A stretch of DNA of 64,000 bases from Novipirellula caenicola (GCF_039545035.1 NZ_BAABRO010000009.1:1-64000), one strand, 5' to 3'; counted from the first letter of the stretch, positions 18,459 to 28,305 are shown. Notes: generated by a model not told the origin, from the letters alone. Translations and numbers: made by a program.

Positions 18459-18893
18459 ATGCTCAATCCCGATCCCACCGAATTATCGCCGCCGCGACAG
18501 CAGTCTGACGATCCACGGACGCTATCAAGCGAGGTGGCGGGGGCTGCGATCGAGGATTTGCAGCGTGAGATAAATCGGCTACAGCGATCGATTCGGCAGA
18601 CGATTCAGTCTCAATTGAGCCGGTTTGCCGATCAAAACTTTGGATCGCTGCAGCAGAACCAGCAGATGGTCCAGGCGATTCATTCACTGCTGGACAGTCA
18701 TGGATTGCGGGTCCAGTGCAGTGAATGCGGGCATCCGGCGATCTTGCGAGTTTCGGCTCGGCCTGGGATCGAGCACGGAGCGTTTGTGTTTGACCATACG
18801 ATCGATCGTCGCCGCACTTTTCACGGCGGCCGAGCGGTGATGCCGCAAATTCGTCTCGTTTCAAAACCTGCACGCAAAAAAGCGGCTAGCTAA
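18459..18893 (+). CDS. Small CxxC protein with N-terminal coiled coil
   Basis: A 144-residue protein from ATG 18459 (MLNPDPTEL). A GTG at 18390 would add 23 residues but starts just at the edge of the dyad. Residues about 30-75 form a predicted coiled coil (EDLQREINRLQRSIRQTIQ). The C-terminal half has one CxxC (VQCSECGHPA) and ends in a basic tail (KPARKKAAS). I do not recognise the family. A single CxxC could give a zinc site only as a dimer. It is divergent from the envelope cassette and may share its regulation. Confidence 0.7.
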   Translation: MLNPDPTELSPPRQQSDDPRTLSSEVAGAAIEDLQREINRLQRSIRQTIQSQLSRFADQNFGSLQQNQQMVQAIHSLLDSHGLRVQCSECGHPAILRVSARPGIEHGAFVFDHTIDRRRTFHGGRAVMPQIRLVSKPARKKAAS

Positions 18894-18915
18894 ACTGCGT
18901 TCGTACTTCACTCGC

Positions 18916-19285
18916 TAACACCACGAGCCCCACCCAGAGCCGGCTCCCGCCGCCTCTGACCTCCCCAGAGGGGAGGTGAATAAGATTTTACCCTCCCTCC
19001 GGGAGGGTCGGCCGCACGAAGCGGCCGGGGAGGGTGGTGAACTCTTGCTTGCATCCTCCACCGCCAACACTGCGAGCCCCACCCAGAGCCGGCTACCGCC
19101 GCCTCTGACCTCCCCAGAGGGGAGGGGATTAAGATTTTACCCTCCCTCCGGGAGGGTCGGCCGCACGAAGCGGCCGGGGAGGGTTGGTGAACTCTTGCTT
19201 GCATCCTCCACCGCCAACACCGTGAGCCCCTCCCGGAGCCGGCTCCCGCCGACGCTGCCCCCTCCCCAGTGGAGAGGTGAATAAG
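18916..19285. repeat. Intergenic array of two and a half 150-bp repeats
   Basis: A unit of about 150 bp begins near 18916, 19065 and 19215. The period, measured at GAGCCCC, is 149 then 150. The third copy is short. Each unit contains the hairpins CCTCCCC-AGA-GGGGAGG, ACCCTCCC-TCC-GGGAGGGT (18990-19008 and 19139-19157) and GGCCGC-ACGAA-GCGGCC. Open frames across it are repeat-driven and not real genes. Confidence 0.9.
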
Positions 19286-19350
19286 GGGGGCTGACGTCGG
19301 CGTCGTGGCGGGCTCGTCTTCATTTCCGAAATTTTGGTATGATCCCCGAC

Positions 19351-19899
19351 ATGAGTACGGAAGACAAAAACACTGCGGAACTTTCTCTGGCCCAAGCTAC
19401 CGAGATGTTGCGGGGCGCGATCGGGCAAATCCAATTCGCGCGTCAATACACGTTGGAGTTGCTGGCAAAGACGCCACAAGAGCTGTGGTTCAAGATTCCC
19501 GAGGGGATGCCGACCAACGTCGCTTGGCAGGTCGGGCACTTGGCGGTCAGCCAATATGGATTGTTGATGTTCCGCATTCGCGGGCGAGGCCCTGATGATT
19601 TGGAATTGATCCCCGGGAAATTTCGCAAGGCGTACGGCCGCAGCAGCGTGCCAAGTGACGACCCATCGTCGCAACCGACCGCGGATGAATTGTTGGCTCG
19701 TTTGGCGCAGGTGCACGAGCAATCGATGCAAGTGCTCGATGGGGTGACGCCTGAAGTCTTACTTGAACCTGTCGATATGCCCTACGCCGCATATCCCAAC
19801 AAGCTTGGTGGTGTTCTGTTCTGTCCCATCCACGAAGGAATCCACGCAGGTCAGCTTGGCGTTTTGCGGCGAATGCATGGACTTGAACCGGTGCGGTAA
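19351..19899 (+). CDS. DinB-family protein
   Basis: A 182-residue four-helix-bundle protein starting at ATG 19351 (MSTEDKNTAEL). The ATG at 19339 would add four residues. The three metal-binding histidines typical of DinB/YfiT proteins fit His in QVGHLAVSQYG and the two in CPIHEGIHAGQLG near the C-terminus. Members include thiol-dependent transferases and many proteins of unknown function. The physiological role here is not known. It stands alone, after the 150-bp repeat array. Confidence 0.85.
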   Translation: MSTEDKNTAELSLAQATEMLRGAIGQIQFARQYTLELLAKTPQELWFKIPEGMPTNVAWQVGHLAVSQYGLLMFRIRGRGPDDLELIPGKFRKAYGRSSVPSDDPSSQPTADELLARLAQVHEQSMQVLDGVTPEVLLEPVDMPYAAYPNKLGGVLFCPIHEGIHAGQLGVLRRMHGLEPVR

Positions 19900-20025
19900 T
19901 GATTGACGCGTTGTTTAAGCGATCGTCGTTGATCGCGTCGCTGATCAAACGGTCTTTCGTAAGCCTTTATCGCAGGCGTTTGATTTGCATCTAAATCCAT
20001 TTAATGAAGAAGTATAAAGATCAAC

Positions 20026-20547
20026 ATGGATGATCCATCCGCCGCAGCTTTAGGGAAACGCCGCCGACTGATTTTGATGCGGCATGCAAAGAGTGACTGG
20101 GCGGACGAAGGGCTTTCGGATCACGACCGTCCGCTCAATAAACGCGGCAGGCGTGATGCGCCGCAGATGGCTGAATGGCTTCGTGAGATCGATTGTTTGC
20201 CTGACGTCGTGCTCTGTTCATCGGCGGCGCGAACGCGAGAAACGCTCGAGCGGATGCAGGATTCGTTTCGCTCGGACGTGATTGTTAGCTACTCGGAGTC
20301 GCTGTATTTGGCATCGCCCGAGACAATCGCCAACGTGGTTGCCTCGGATAGCTGTGACGCGTCCACGGTGATGGTGTTAGCGCACAACCCAGGGATGGCG
20401 TATCTGGTGTCGCAATTGGCTGGGCAGATGGTCGACATGCCGACTGCCGCGATTGCCATCTTTGAAGTCTTGGTAACTGATTGGAGCCAGTTCCGGCTGA
20501 GCAGTTCGGTCAAGCTTGAACATTTCATGCGACCGAAGGCTTTGTAG
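20026..20547 (+). CDS. SixA-like histidine phosphatase
   Basis: A 173-residue histidine-phosphatase-superfamily protein. LILMRHAKSDWADEGLSDHD (about residues 14-33) holds the catalytic RHxK, PLNKRGRRDA follows as in SixA, and VLAHNPGM carries the second histidine. E. coli SixA dephosphorylates phosphohistidine in a phosphotransfer protein. The target here is unknown. It ends 3 bp before the phosphoesterase gene, so the two form an operon. Confidence 0.88.
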   Translation: MDDPSAAALGKRRRLILMRHAKSDWADEGLSDHDRPLNKRGRRDAPQMAEWLREIDCLPDVVLCSSAARTRETLERMQDSFRSDVIVSYSESLYLASPETIANVVASDSCDASTVMVLAHNPGMAYLVSQLAGQMVDMPTAAIAIFEVLVTDWSQFRLSSSVKLEHFMRPKAL

Positions 20548-20550
20548 GAT

Positions 20551-21729
20551 ATGCTTACGCCCAATCGATGGTGGTTCATTCTGCTGGCTGTCCTGGTTGG
20601 CCATTTCGGCATCCATCTGGCAATTTATAACCGCATCAACGGCTTTGGGATTCCACGTCGCACGATCAAGCGAATAGTCAAAGTCTTTTTTGTTTCGGCA
20701 ATCACGCTGCCTTTCGTCGTAGGTTACCTCTACTTCGACACGTTTCAGAAACTGCTCGTCGAACCGGAGGCGAGTGTTTACTTTCCGCCTGTCGTGATGG
20801 CGTACGGCGTGGTTTGTTTGGCGAGTTGGTTGGTGTTAGGCGTGCCCTGGTTGCTTTGGCGTCCTATCTTTGGAGTCGAGTGCGTTGGTGCTGAACGCAC
20901 GATCGAAGTGGTGGATGTGCAGCGTGCTGTGAACCGACCATTGGCGTTGACGACAAAATGCAAGTTCGAGTCCAAGCTGCCTCTAAATCAGATTTTTGAT
21001 TTGGCGATTGAGCGGATCATGTTGCCGGTGGCGGGGTTGCCCGCCAAGCTGGATGGCTACCGGATCGCACATTTGAGCGACATTCACTTGACGGGCGATG
21101 TTCATCCAGACTATGCCAAATACGTGGTCACGCGGGCGACCGATTGGCGACCGGACATGATGGTGATCACAGGCGACATCATCGACCGCCAGTCGTGTGT
21201 TGATTGGCTTCCCGAGATTTTTGCCGCGGCCGATGCAGCGGACGGTTGTTATTACGTCTTAGGAAATCACGACACGCGTATCGAGGACTCGCGGCAAACG
21301 CGTCGAGCCATGGATTTGGCTGGCTGGACTGATCTCGGCTCTGATTCCGTGCTTTGCCATTTGCGAGGCCAATCGGCGCGGATCATTGGCAACGAGTATC
21401 CGTGGTTCGATCGGCCGGAGTTGCAGCCCAATGATGGCAGCGAGTTTCGGATTTTGGTGAGTCATAGTCCCGATCAAATCGGGTGGGCACGTCGGCACGG
21501 CATTCAGTTGATGATGGCTGGACACACGCATGGCGGTCAGGGGCGGTTGCCGCTGATTGGTCCCATCCTCAGCCCCAGTTTTCACGGCAGCCGATTTGCG
21601 TCAGGTGACTTTTACAAGCCGCCGACAACGATGCATGTCTCACGTGGACTCGGCGGAGTCCATTTGATGCGAATCCACTGTCGTCCCGAGTTGTCGCTCA
21701 TCACCCTGCGTCCCCAGCAGCCAAAGTAA
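20551..21729 (+). CDS. Membrane-anchored metallophosphoesterase (YkuE-like)
   Basis: A 392-residue protein. Three hydrophobic segments fill residues 1-110, followed by a calcineurin-type domain: HLSDIHLTGD (about 173-182), ITGDIIDR, VLGNHDTR and AGHTHGGQ. All five metal-ligand blocks are present. Some relatives act on membrane lipids (lipid A or UDP-diacylglucosamine type), so a lipid head-group phosphatase is possible. It is co-transcribed with the SixA-like gene. Confidence 0.88.
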   Translation: MLTPNRWWFILLAVLVGHFGIHLAIYNRINGFGIPRRTIKRIVKVFFVSAITLPFVVGYLYFDTFQKLLVEPEASVYFPPVVMAYGVVCLASWLVLGVPWLLWRPIFGVECVGAERTIEVVDVQRAVNRPLALTTKCKFESKLPLNQIFDLAIERIMLPVAGLPAKLDGYRIAHLSDIHLTGDVHPDYAKYVVTRATDWRPDMMVITGDIIDRQSCVDWLPEIFAAADAADGCYYVLGNHDTRIEDSRQTRRAMDLAGWTDLGSDSVLCHLRGQSARIIGNEYPWFDRPELQPNDGSEFRILVSHSPDQIGWARRHGIQLMMAGHTHGGQGRLPLIGPILSPSFHGSRFASGDFYKPPTTMHVSRGLGGVHLMRIHCRPELSLITLRPQQPK

Positions 21730-21783
21730 TCACCCGCCCCGCGATCCAAAAGCCATTTACCTCCGAACAAGCAGGCACCATCC

Positions 21784-21875
21784 AACAGGGACAGAGCCAA
21801 TTTTGCAGGGGGCATCAAACCTCGCTCAACAGGGACAGAGCATGTTGGGCCCTGACTCTTTTTAAGGGACAGAGC
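21784..21875 (+). repeat. Three GGGACAGAGC repeats upstream of the transposase
   Basis: AACAGGGACAGAGC occurs at 21784-21797 and 21828-21841, and AAGGGACAGAGC at 21864-21875. The inverse sequence recurs downstream of the transposase gene. This arrangement is what REP-associated tyrosine transposases leave. Confidence 0.85.
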
Positions 21876-21968
21876 CCGATCGTTGGGGGTTGACTTTTGA
21901 TCAGGTCAGGCGAACGATTCATCATTGGCCCTTGGCTCGGTTCCTCCTGACTGACACGGAGGTGTGTG

Positions 21969-23027
21969 ATGGTTCGCCTTGCACGCTCGGAAGTCTTCGA
22001 TCCCGACGAAATTGCCATCGCTCATACCTGTAGTCGGACCGTCCGGCGATGCTTCCTGATGGGCGATGATCCCTTTACCGGGAAAAATTTCGATCATCGC
22101 AAAACGTGGATCGAACAGCACTTGATGCACTTCGCCCAAAATTTCAGTGTAGATCTCCTTGGGTATAGTTTGCTATCAAATCATATGCATTTGATTCTGC
22201 GTACGCGGCCAGACGTCGTTGCCACCTGGAGCGACAACGAGGTGGCACGCCGGTGGATGATGATTTGTCCGCATCGACGAGATGACGATGGGCTTCCGCT
22301 TCCGCCTACCGAGCCCGAGATCCGCTCGATCGCAGGATGTCCCGTTAAGTGTGCCGAAATTCGCAGACGGCTCAGCAGTGTCAGCTGGTGGATGCGACTA
22401 CTCTGCCAACGTGTCGCGCTGCGAGCGAACCGCGAAGACGAAGAATCGGGCCATTTCTTTCAAGGCCGATTCCATGCCACGCGGATTGTTGACGAGGCCT
22501 CGCTGTTGGCGTGTGCGGCCTATGTTGACTTGAATCCGATTCGTGCTGCGATGGCCGAAACGCTTGAGCAGAGCGATCACACCTCGGTACAGCGTCGAAT
22601 TCAGTCCATCACCGCTAATCGCAGCAATTGCATTCCGGCGGCAAAACGACGAGACAGTTTCTTGACTCCGGTCACGATCGACGAGCGGTCTGGTGAAATT
22701 GGCCCATGCGTGAGCAAGTCGGGAAAACGCTGCAGCGACAAAGGCTTTCTGCCGATGTCGCTCGAAGATTACTTGGAAATGCTCGACTGGACGGCACGCC
22801 AGATCGCCCCCGGTAAAAGCGGCCGGACGCCCGCGGACACACCGTCGGTGCTCAAGCGATTGGGTTTGGACGGCACGACATGGTGTGAACTGGTCAGCGA
22901 CTTTGGCCGGTTGTTTTGCACGGTCGCGGGACGCCCCGAGTGTGTCGATCCGCTGCGAAGCCTCCGCACCCACCGCCGCTATCATTTGCGGCGACGAGCG
23001 AGAGAGCTGCTCGCTCGCGTGGATTAG
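21969..23027 (+). mobile_element. REP-associated tyrosine transposase (Y1/IS200-like)
   Basis: A 352-residue protein from ATG 21969, six bases after GGAGG (21958-21962). The HUH motif is NHMHLILRT (about residue 75), and the likely catalytic tyrosine lies in CAAYVDLNPIRAAMA. GHFFQGRFHA is also typical of this family. It is longer than simple RAYTs, with an Arg-rich C-terminal tail. GGGACAGAGC-type repeats flank it in opposite orientation on the two sides. RAYTs process REP hairpins as single-stranded DNA. No truncation is seen, so it may be active. Confidence 0.88.
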
Positions 23028-23572
23028 CTTGAGAGCGTCCCTTCTTTTGACTGCGGAGCTTGGCGACGAGTCGCCGATAAGAGAGCTGCGCAGCCGCCGC
23101 CGAAACACATGCGAATTTCGGCTGAAACCCTTGCGTATTTTCGCAGTTTCCGCCTTGTCGAGGTCGAAACCGAGCCACGTTTCCACTGTTAGCCCGCTTA
23201 CGTGAATTGGTTCCGCCCCCAAAACAAGCTCTGTCCCTGTGTGAGAGGGGGACGCCTCGTCCGACAATATGCTCCGTCCCTCGATTCGATGTGCTCCGTC
23301 CCTCGATTGAGGTGCGTGTCGAAGTCTCCTTGCTGGGCGGTTGTGGATCTTATCCCCTAGCTCCGCCAATTGATTTGAGGGGGCCGGTAATCTTGATCTT
23401 CGGTACGCCCTCCTTCTTCAGAGTGCGGCCACGGCATCGCGTTGCAATTGACATCGGCTGACCCTCTCGCCTAAAAGCGATGTCAGGCTGGAGATACCGG
23501 CGTTTTTCGTCGTCGAGGCCGCCACCGATCTAATCGCTCGCTCGGTGTTCTTGCTTTTCCTTGAGGAAAAAT
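23028..23572. repeat. Downstream repeats of the transposase and non-coding gap
   Basis: Inverted relatives of the upstream repeats occur at 23228-23240 (GCTCTGTCCCTGT), 23271-23286 and 23293-23308 (GCTCCGTCCCTCGATT, twice). The rest of these 545 bp holds no gene I can support. An RBS (GAGG at 23563-23566) for the next gene lies at the end. Confidence 0.75.
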
Positions 23573-24568
23573 ATGGCTGGACGACAACTGGATGTGGTCA
23601 TCCCGGTTTTCAACGAAATCGAAATTATTGAGACGCTGCATACGCGAGTCGATGCGGCTTGCAAGAAATCCGGGCTGCGTTACCGGATCAATTATGTCGA
23701 CGACGGCAGTAGCGATGGTACTGCGGAATGGATCGTCGAAAACGCGATCAATATGTCCGCCTCGCCCGACGAAGCGGTTCAGCTGATCTCGCTTTCGCGA
23801 AACTTTGGTCAACCCGCTGCAATCGTCGCAGGACTCGATTCAACCGACGCCGATTGCGTCGTGTTGATGGATGGCGATCTGCAAGATCCGCCTGAATTGA
23901 TCATGCAAATGGTCGATCGATGGCGTGAAGGGGCCGAAGTCGTCATCCCACAGCGAACTGCCCGTAAAGAAACTTTCGTTCGTGGCCTCGGGTTTGCCGC
24001 CTTCCATCGACTATTTCGTTTTCTGTCCGAATCCAAGGTGCCATCCAATACAGGCACGTTTTGCTTGATGAGCCGCAATGCGGTCGAAGCGGTCTGCCGT
24101 CTTCCCGAGACGCATCGCTTCTTTCCCGCTCTTCGTGCGTGGGTCGGTTTTAAGGTGTCGATCATCTTGTTTGAACGCCAAGAACGAGCGGGCGGTGAAC
24201 CCAAACAAAATTTCGTCCGTCTGTTTCGCTACGCCATGGACGCAATCTTTGGTAACTCGCTCAAGCCGCTGCGATTCTTAACGGTCTCTGGGGCCATTTT
24301 GTGCTTTCTCTCGATCGCCGCCGCCACGTGGTTTGCGGCGAAGCGAATCAGCGGCCTCGAAACGGCGTCACTTGGCTTCACCACAATCGCCTGTGCCATT
24401 TTGGGCTTAGGCGGATTTCAACTGATTGCGGCGGGGATTCTCGGCGAATACATCGGCCGGATCTATGACGAGGTGCGGCGGCGACCTTCCTATATCGTGT
24501 CCAGTGCAACCACGTCGGAGAATGCCCGAGAGCGAGCGTTCCGAGTGATCTCACGAAAAGCGGGCTAG
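23573..24568 (+). CDS. Family 2 glycosyltransferase (ArnC/DPM1-like)
   Basis: A 331-residue polyprenyl-phosphate glycosyltransferase from ATG 23573, six bases after GAGG. The GT-A fold motifs are VVIPVFNE, VDDGSSDGT (about 45-53) and DGDLQDPPELI (about 101-111, metal-binding DxD-like). Two C-terminal helices (about 236-258 and 268-292) anchor it in the membrane. Such enzymes load a sugar from UDP or GDP onto undecaprenyl phosphate for use on the outer face. The next gene is a GT-C-like membrane protein, the expected acceptor of that lipid-linked sugar. Confidence 0.9.
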   Translation: MAGRQLDVVIPVFNEIEIIETLHTRVDAACKKSGLRYRINYVDDGSSDGTAEWIVENAINMSASPDEAVQLISLSRNFGQPAAIVAGLDSTDADCVVLMDGDLQDPPELIMQMVDRWREGAEVVIPQRTARKETFVRGLGFAAFHRLFRFLSESKVPSNTGTFCLMSRNAVEAVCRLPETHRFFPALRAWVGFKVSIILFERQERAGGEPKQNFVRLFRYAMDAIFGNSLKPLRFLTVSGAILCFLSIAAATWFAAKRISGLETASLGFTTIACAILGLGGFQLIAAGILGEYIGRIYDEVRRRPSYIVSSATTSENARERAFRVISRKAG

Positions 24569-24579
24569 AGGATGATGCA

Positions 24580-26373
24580 GTGAGTACGGATATCAAGACA
24601 AACCAGGCGAAGGACGCGACGTCGTTCGCCGAGTCGCTTGGAGATGCGCTGAGGCGACCGCTCACGGGGTTCGTGGTTTTGATGCTCAGCTGTGCAGTGC
24701 TGGCGTTGTATTGCAGTCGGCTGAATGAGGAACTGTATCAGCACAAGAACCCGTTCTATGATTCGTTGAGTTACAATCAGCTCTTGTTCGAATCAATGCA
24801 AACGTCCCGCCAGCAAGGGCTAGTGGCGGGTTGGAATCACGTTCATTCCACCAATACCACTGTGTTCCTGCCGTTTGCAATCGCCGCTACGATTGGACCC
24901 TGGGTTGAACCGAGCCGGATAGTGCCGATCTGGATCCAAGCTGCGTATTTATTCGGTTTCTTGACATCGGTGTTGTATTATCTAGTCAATATTCGTGACT
25001 TGAAATCAACGACGGCGCTACTGGGATGCTTCGCCTTTTTCACCACCAGTTGCATCTTTATGGAGGTCGGCGGGCTATCGGATTTCCGGGCCGATTTGAT
25101 GTTGTGCCTCAGTTTTGGTGCTTCGGCGCTGTGGTTCCTCTCCGCGATGCAACGACCGACGGTCGGCAGATTTGTCGCTTGCGGCATCGCCGTGGCAATC
25201 GGTTGTTTGTCACGTTCAACATCACCGATATACCTGGTCATCAGCCTCGCTCCTTTGGCCGTGTTGTTCTTGCTGCCCAACGCAGACCGCAGCAAGCGGA
25301 TACGGGGTTTGATTTTGACCAGCCTGATCGCCAGTGGGTTGTCGGGATGGTTTTACATTCTGAATTTTGATTATCTGCACTACTATTACTTCGTTTGGAA
25401 TACCGATGCCAATGCAAAGCTTCCGCTAAGTGAGGCCGTCAAACATGGCGAATTCGCCGGACGCGCAATTGGCGCTCAAGCCCTGGTGTTGATGATTGCT
25501 TGGACAATCTGTCTTGTTCTTTTTACTCGTCATCGCGGAATTTTTAGAGCGATGCTCGATGTGGCGCGAGATCGATCGTTGCCCGACTGGACTCTGCTTT
25601 GGATTGGACTCAGCCCGATCGTGTTCTTGGTAGCCCGACGCGCAGGATTGAATCCGTACGTTTCGATGCCTGCCGTCATCGGATTGGTATTGTTCGCAAT
25701 TCTCCCTCTACTGAAAGCGTTTGAAAGAAGCGGAAGTATTCGATTGTTGGCCGCTTCGTGGGGACTGCTTGCCGTCGCGATCGGTTTTGCAGCTCAACGA
25801 GGATGGGAGCGACATCAACCCGCAGGATTCAATTCAATGGTTGGCCAGCAGCAAGTGATGGACGAAATTCTGGACGATAGCATCGCGAACAAAATGGCTG
25901 ACGTCCGTTTCGGAGTCAGTCATTTGACCGAACTGAATTCGCGAAGCTTGTTTGCTACGGTGATGTTCGATCGCGAAGGGGTGACCAGCCAAAATAGAAA
26001 ATTGGTCTATCAAAATATGGGTTTGCAGATTGACGAATCGTTGTCCATTGCCGCGGCGGCGAATTGGGACGAGGTGTCAGGAGAAACCGAATCAGAAAAG
26101 TTACAAACGCTTCTAGAACATTGCGAAAACACATGTGACTATGTCGTGGTTCCCGATGAAAAGACGGCCGCCCACATCCAGCAGCACTGTGCATTCAATA
26201 TTATCAATCGCTACGCAGCCAAATTACGTAACGGAATCGTCAACGGAAACTGGGAACGAGTTTCCGGACCGATCCAGACCAGCGAAAACGAGTCGGTGGA
26301 AATCTATCGCTCGCGGCGAATCGCTTCGCAACCACGCGTTGCTCGCCATTCAACGGTGCAAGCACTGAACTAA
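24580..26373 (+). CDS. GT-C-like polytopic membrane protein
   Basis: A 597-residue protein starting at GTG 24580, 11 bp after the glycosyltransferase. About ten hydrophobic helices fill residues 30-420. The first periplasmic loop carries the acidic FYDSLSYNQ, like the first-loop motif of family 39/83 transferases. The C-terminal part is soluble. With the gene before it, it probably forms a pair that moves a lipid-linked sugar to an envelope acceptor. The sugar and acceptor are unknown, and no catalytic acid is proven. Confidence 0.75.
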   Translation: MSTDIKTNQAKDATSFAESLGDALRRPLTGFVVLMLSCAVLALYCSRLNEELYQHKNPFYDSLSYNQLLFESMQTSRQQGLVAGWNHVHSTNTTVFLPFAIAATIGPWVEPSRIVPIWIQAAYLFGFLTSVLYYLVNIRDLKSTTALLGCFAFFTTSCIFMEVGGLSDFRADLMLCLSFGASALWFLSAMQRPTVGRFVACGIAVAIGCLSRSTSPIYLVISLAPLAVLFLLPNADRSKRIRGLILTSLIASGLSGWFYILNFDYLHYYYFVWNTDANAKLPLSEAVKHGEFAGRAIGAQALVLMIAWTICLVLFTRHRGIFRAMLDVARDRSLPDWTLLWIGLSPIVFLVARRAGLNPYVSMPAVIGLVLFAILPLLKAFERSGSIRLLAASWGLLAVAIGFAAQRGWERHQPAGFNSMVGQQQVMDEILDDSIANKMADVRFGVSHLTELNSRSLFATVMFDREGVTSQNRKLVYQNMGLQIDESLSIAAAANWDEVSGETESEKLQTLLEHCENTCDYVVVPDEKTAAHIQQHCAFNIINRYAAKLRNGIVNGNWERVSGPIQTSENESVEIYRSRRIASQPRVARHSTVQALN

Positions 26374-26537
26374 TTCAAGACGTTTTGCCTATTCAACACG
26401 CCTTACCTAGCGAGCCCACCGTGTGCCGCCCGCTTTGCCGTTTGCGTCGCAGGACGAACAAAGCAGACGGCCGATACCGAATGGGGTGTCGCTGGGCCGA
26501 GCGTGCCGTGACGCTCCGCTGGAGTGACGCTTCGAAA

Positions 26538-26756
26538 CTAAAGCTCGTCGCCGATGTCTACGCCTTCTTCAGCGATCGCGTCTTCTTTTTCTGCCTCTAA
26601 CCTCGCTTGCTCGACGATGTCGGGATTATCCGCAAGGAATTGATCGAGTTCATTCAAACTGGTCGCTTCTGGCTCGGGCTCGCTGCAACCTAGCAATACA
26701 AAAGCACTGCTCAGCAAAATACCGAAGCATAGAAGGTGAGACGAAATCTTAGTCAT
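26538..26756 (-). CDS. Small lipoprotein
   Basis: A 72-residue protein from ATG 26756 (MTKISSHLLCFG). The signal peptide ends in a lipobox, LLGC. The mature part is acidic (NELDQFLADNPDIVEQARLE). A longer open frame to 26891 adds 45 residues with no signal character. Small acidic lipoproteins of this type are common in planctomycetes, and the function is unknown. Confidence 0.75.
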   Translation of the reverse strand: MTKISSHLLCFGILLSSAFVLLGCSEPEPEATSLNELDQFLADNPDIVEQARLEAEKEDAIAEEGVDIGDEL

Positions 26757-27060
26757 GAAATTGTTTCCTAGAAAATAAGTCAGTGTGTTTAGCGGAAAAT
26801 CGCCGATTCGGAGTGTGCGTTCAAAATTCGCCAATCCTGCTGTTGATAACAGCCAAAATCGGAAACCGATAGCGTGTGCTAACGATTTCACGCTCCGGAT
26901 AAATCAAACAATCGAGCGGCAATCAAATCGTTGCACCATCGAGTGCCGCTGTCACGCATGTGTGCTCGCATCGCGATGAGACGGCATGGCTGGCTTGAAA
27001 TGATCGCGCTCAAGCCAGCCGTCGTTCGCACTACGTACGGCGACGTAGATCCATCCGTCA
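26757..27060. other. Non-coding gap
   Basis: These 304 bp lie between the lipoprotein start and the DUF1559 stop, so they should hold the lipoprotein promoter. No repeat or small gene is visible. Confidence 0.5.
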
Positions 27061-28305
27061 TTAAAATTCTTTGTCGATCGTTTCCTTGGCCGCCTTCGTG
27101 CCAAGTTTGCCCCACAGGCCAAATGGGCTGGGGCTACCGGGAGGAAGACAATTGCCATTGATGCACACGGTCTTGCCATTGAGGTTGCCGGTTTCAATCG
27201 AGTCCGTAATGAACTTCACAGCACCGTCGCCCATCAACACATGGACTCCGCCTTGATGGCGACTCGAGGGAGGATAGACTCCTGCGGCGATGTGGTCCCA
27301 ACCGGAGCAGATTTCGGCATTGGGGGGCAGAATCGTATTCATGCCGGACATGCCTGGGACGCCCAACGCCCATTTGTAACCACGACGATTTTCGGAATTG
27401 GTGAGCAGCGGTGCTCCGGCGTCCCAAAAAAGCGGACGCTCTGCATCAAGGTATTGGCGACATTTGAGGAACTCGCCTGCTTTATAAACGTTGGCACCAT
27501 TGCGCCGGCTTGCGGGGCCAATTGAGGTTCCGGGCCTTCCGAATTGCGTGCGGCGATCTCGATCCCCGATATCCGTTAGGATCTCACCGGCACAAATTGT
27601 GTTCGAAAGACCATCGAGTACATCACGAAATCGCACGTTCTTGATCCCGGGAAAGATCATCCCGCGGTTAGACGCGCGTAGCCGCTGAGCGTTCGTCGAA
27701 CTTGAAGGCTTGCCGGTCGCCGCATCGAGCACGCCGTAGGCCGAGGTATGAAGCACGGCGTCCCCTAGGCAATAGCCGTAGTTCGTTCGCCCTTGCGCCG
27801 GGAGCCCGACGCCTGGATCACTAGGGCACCGCAAGGTTGGGATGTTCGTCAACCAAGGATCATAGGTTCCGACATCGCTGTGATTGGTAAGCCCCATCAA
27901 CGGTGATGGCCCCATTGCCTGGAACGTTCCTACCGAGTTGGTTAGTGGATTGGAAATCCGTTCCCAGAGTGCTTGTTGTTCGATGAATGGTGTCAGTCCA
28001 ACCAGCCAATTCAAATTGGAAATGTTGTGTGCGGTTGGTGGTGTGTATTGTTGCACCCGAGACGTCCCAGACATCGTCGTTCCGGTCATCGTTGCCGGCA
28101 ATCGTTTGTAGGCTGAGTGATAATTGTGCACTCCCAACCCAATCTGTTTGACGTTGTTACTGCAACTCATTCGCCGAGCTGCTTCACGTGCGGCTTGCAC
28201 GGCAGGCAACAACAGGCCTACGAGTACGCCGATGATGGCGATGACAACGAGTAGCTCTACCAAAGTAAAGGCAGATCGCTTTGTGAGTTTCATCGAAGAA
28301 TCCAT
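27061..28305 (-). CDS. DUF1559 protein with pseudopilin N-terminus
   Basis: A 414-residue protein. After MKLTKRSA comes the prepilin signal FTLVELLVVIAIIGVLVGLL, with the conserved Glu at +5, then LPAVQAAREAARRMSCSNN. This is the standard start of the DUF1559 (SBP_bac_10) family, which is greatly expanded in planctomycetes. The C-terminus has the family ending GGVHVLMGDGAVKFI. Members are probably processed by a prepilin peptidase and sit in or on the cell envelope. The ATG at 28293 (MKLTKRS) would also serve as a start. No pilus genes are nearby. Confidence 0.92.
   Translation of the reverse strand: MDSSMKLTKRSAFTLVELLVVIAIIGVLVGLLLPAVQAAREAARRMSCSNNVKQIGLGVHNYHSAYKRLPATMTGTTMSGTSRVQQYTPPTAHNISNLNWLVGLTPFIEQQALWERISNPLTNSVGTFQAMGPSPLMGLTNHSDVGTYDPWLTNIPTLRCPSDPGVGLPAQGRTNYGYCLGDAVLHTSAYGVLDAATGKPSSSTNAQRLRASNRGMIFPGIKNVRFRDVLDGLSNTICAGEILTDIGDRDRRTQFGRPGTSIGPASRRNGANVYKAGEFLKCRQYLDAERPLFWDAGAPLLTNSENRRGYKWALGVPGMSGMNTILPPNAEICSGWDHIAAGVYPPSSRHQGGVHVLMGDGAVKFITDSIETGNLNGKTVCINGNCLPPGSPSPFGLWGKLGTKAAKETIDKEF

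Noticed and set aside
22398-23369. 323-codon open frame opposite the transposase
   Set aside because: The transposase has an RBS and HUH motif on the plus strand; this frame has neither.
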